Part shown: positions 51,628-52,833 of the stretch, one piece after another
Layout of the letters: each line of letters opens with the position of its first letter
How positions within the stretch are numbered: position 1 is the first letter of the stretch
Assembly: GCA_002104905.1 (NCBI GenBank)
Contig: MCFE01000614.1
Coordinates: 1-52,833, forward strand
Source of the DNA: Basidiobolus meristosporus CBS 931.73
Lineage: Eukaryota > Basidiobolomycota > Basidiobolomycetes > Basidiobolales > Basidiobolaceae
Length of the DNA stretch: 52,833 nucleotides
Direction of reading: 5' to 3'
Made by a program: the position numbers and the translations under genes
Notes under the pieces: generated by a model
Database searches by the model: none
Seen by the model: the letters and a program-made list of their open reading frames with translations, nothing else
What the model was told of the DNA's origin: nothing

Positions 51628-52833
51628 ATGCTGGTGCAATCACCACAAACCATCCATCTACTTCCCCACCATTCCCAACCACAGCTGCAGCTGTATCCTG
51701 CCACTAGTTTGTTCGAAGAGAAGTATTCGTACCAGACCAACACTACTTGTCGCGACTTCAATGATCCACTAGAAAGACTCCCGTCGGAGATTCGAGTGCG
51801 CATTTTCAAGCTTTTGGATATCCGAAACCTGGTGAAGTCCTCAAAGGTAGATTGTCCATCTCCACATCCTAGAGGTCCGCTTACTCATGGACATGTCCCT
51901 TCAGGTCTGTCGGAATTGGAAGAAAGTCGCCTTCGATGGTTCTCTCTGGGAGACTATCGATCTCACCCGCTATTACAAGCGCATTGCCAGCGAGCAGATC
52001 GTTAACCTTTGCTGTGCCGCGGGCGGTTTCCTTAAAACAGCTAATTTCAGGTTGGTGCGGGTGTGATGCACAGTGGCTCTCTAGAGAGTATGGCTAACGT
52101 ATGGTGCTTGGAATCCTTTGTAGGGGATGTTCTCAACTCACTTCACAGGAGCTACGAGTCATATCAGACTATTGTTGCAACATCCAAATGGCTCATTTCC
52201 ACGGCTGCCGCTCGATCAGCCGTGAGAGCATCTCGTATTTCATAGGCCAGTGTAGTGATCTACGGGTTTTGAATATCTCTGGATTATCCTGTGTCGATGA
52301 CAGATTTCTGGAAATACTGGGCAAGCGCTGTGCCTCCTCGCTAAAGCAGGTTGATATCTCTAGGTGCCGAAATGCTACTTCGATGGGGCTTTTGGATATC
52401 ATTCAGAGGTGCACACAACTAGACACCCTGCGAGTAGACGCTTGTGTTGGTGTGGATGATAGTACACTACTTTCTATCAGTAGACTGACGGGGATAAAAA
52501 CCTTGTCACTGGGCTCTTGCTACGCAATCTCTGATGAAGGGGTGATTGCTGTCGCCAAGGGATGCACACAACTCAGCTCCATCAATCTATCCGGATGTCG
52601 GCATCTTACCAATGATGGGGTTCAAGCTCTGGGAGAGTTTTGCTCCCGTCTGGTAAACGTAGATCTCTCAGGATGCTCCCACCTGAGCGATGGTGGGCTT
52701 CTGGGACTCGTGGCAAGGTGCCCAAAACTGAGAAACATCGACCTAGAGGACTGCAGTTCGCTCACAGACATCACCCTCAGAGCCATCGCAACCCATCTAT
52801 CCGACCTGGAAAGCTTATGCCTGAGCTATTGCG
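51628..52833 (+). CDS. F-box/leucine-rich-repeat protein (FBXL/GRR1 type), 3' end outside window
   Basis: It is the substrate-recognition subunit of an SCF ubiquitin ligase. Exon 1 is 51628-51846, intron 1 is 51847-51904 (58 nt), exon 2 is 51905-52050, and intron 2 is 52051-52123 (73 nt, CTAAC branch). Exon 3 runs from 52124 past the window end. The F-box starts at about residue 46 (DPLERLPSEIRVRIFKLLD) and crosses intron 1 (VCRNWKKVAFDGSLW). From exon 3 on, cysteine-containing leucine-rich repeats of about 26 residues follow each other (LRVLNISGLSCVDD, SSINLSGCRHLTNDGV, LVNVDLSGCSHLSDGGL, LRNIDLEDCSSLTD). The binding partner or target cannot be inferred. The ATG at 51628 is the first in frame. 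Confidence 0.92.

Noticed and set aside
1-52833. CRISPR arrays, rRNA or tRNA genes
   Set aside because: No spaced identical repeats of CRISPR type were seen. The tRNA-like strings next to LTRs are primer-binding sites, not tRNA genes. The phased TGCC units are too short and variable for CRISPR.

Overview
The window looks like a nuclear contig of a filamentous, probably early-diverging fungus (for example a Basidiobolus- or mucoromycote-type genome; lineage inferred, moderate to low confidence). The genes at the right end have short introns (about 58-79 nt) with GT..AG ends and CTAAC-type branch points. They encode a type II membrane GH17 glucanase, a seven-helix receptor, a 2-Cys peroxiredoxin, an Abitram homologue and an F-box/LRR protein. 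The rest of the window carries a fungal mix of Ty1/copia, Ty3/gypsy, PIF/Harbinger-like and CACTA/Plavaka-like transposons.

Bases 1 to about 43,300 are an AT-rich transposon island with no recognisable host gene. From left to right it holds: an old minus-strand copia relic (1-5,020), cut by a perfect fold-back element (601-1334), a short MITE (1740-1950) and two copies of a second LTR family; a plus-strand copia relic (5,021-12,678) split by a decayed gypsy (7511-11678); gypsy scraps (12,679-15,520); and a CACTA/Plavaka-like element that begins at 15,521 and resumes at 29,570.

That last element is the outer shell of a five-deep nest. Each level is supported by its own target-site duplication: CACTA/Plavaka-like element > solo LTR (duplication ACAAG) > copia (AAATA) > PIF/Harbinger-like element (ATT) > intact gypsy (GCAT). 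The innermost gypsy (21,093-26,030) has two LTRs that look identical, a primer-binding site, a polypurine tract and one uninterrupted 1377-residue gag-pol frame, so it is the youngest and is plausibly competent. A second, head-to-head CACTA/Plavaka-like copy (31,946-35,580 and 39,017-39,173) is split by a nearly intact 3,430-bp Harbinger-like element (35,584-39,013) with two divergent genes. A third copy (40,895-43,140) carries another solo LTR (42,530-42,880).

Bases 43,900-52,833 are host sequence with more CpG and normal gene density: GH17 glucanase (+), receptor (-), a small two-exon gene (-), a multi-exon basic protein (+), Abitram (-), peroxiredoxin (-) and an F-box/LRR gene (+) that runs off the window. 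They are singly transcribed and show no shared pathway.

The most unusual signal is in the Harbinger-like family. Its full-length, fold-back and MITE members share an 11-bp terminal repeat (AGACTTGTTCC) and 3-bp duplications of form ANT. Their subterminal regions are built of TGCC/GGCA motifs repeated every 10 bp, about one DNA turn. The autonomous member also carries a divergent 420-residue gene of unknown function.
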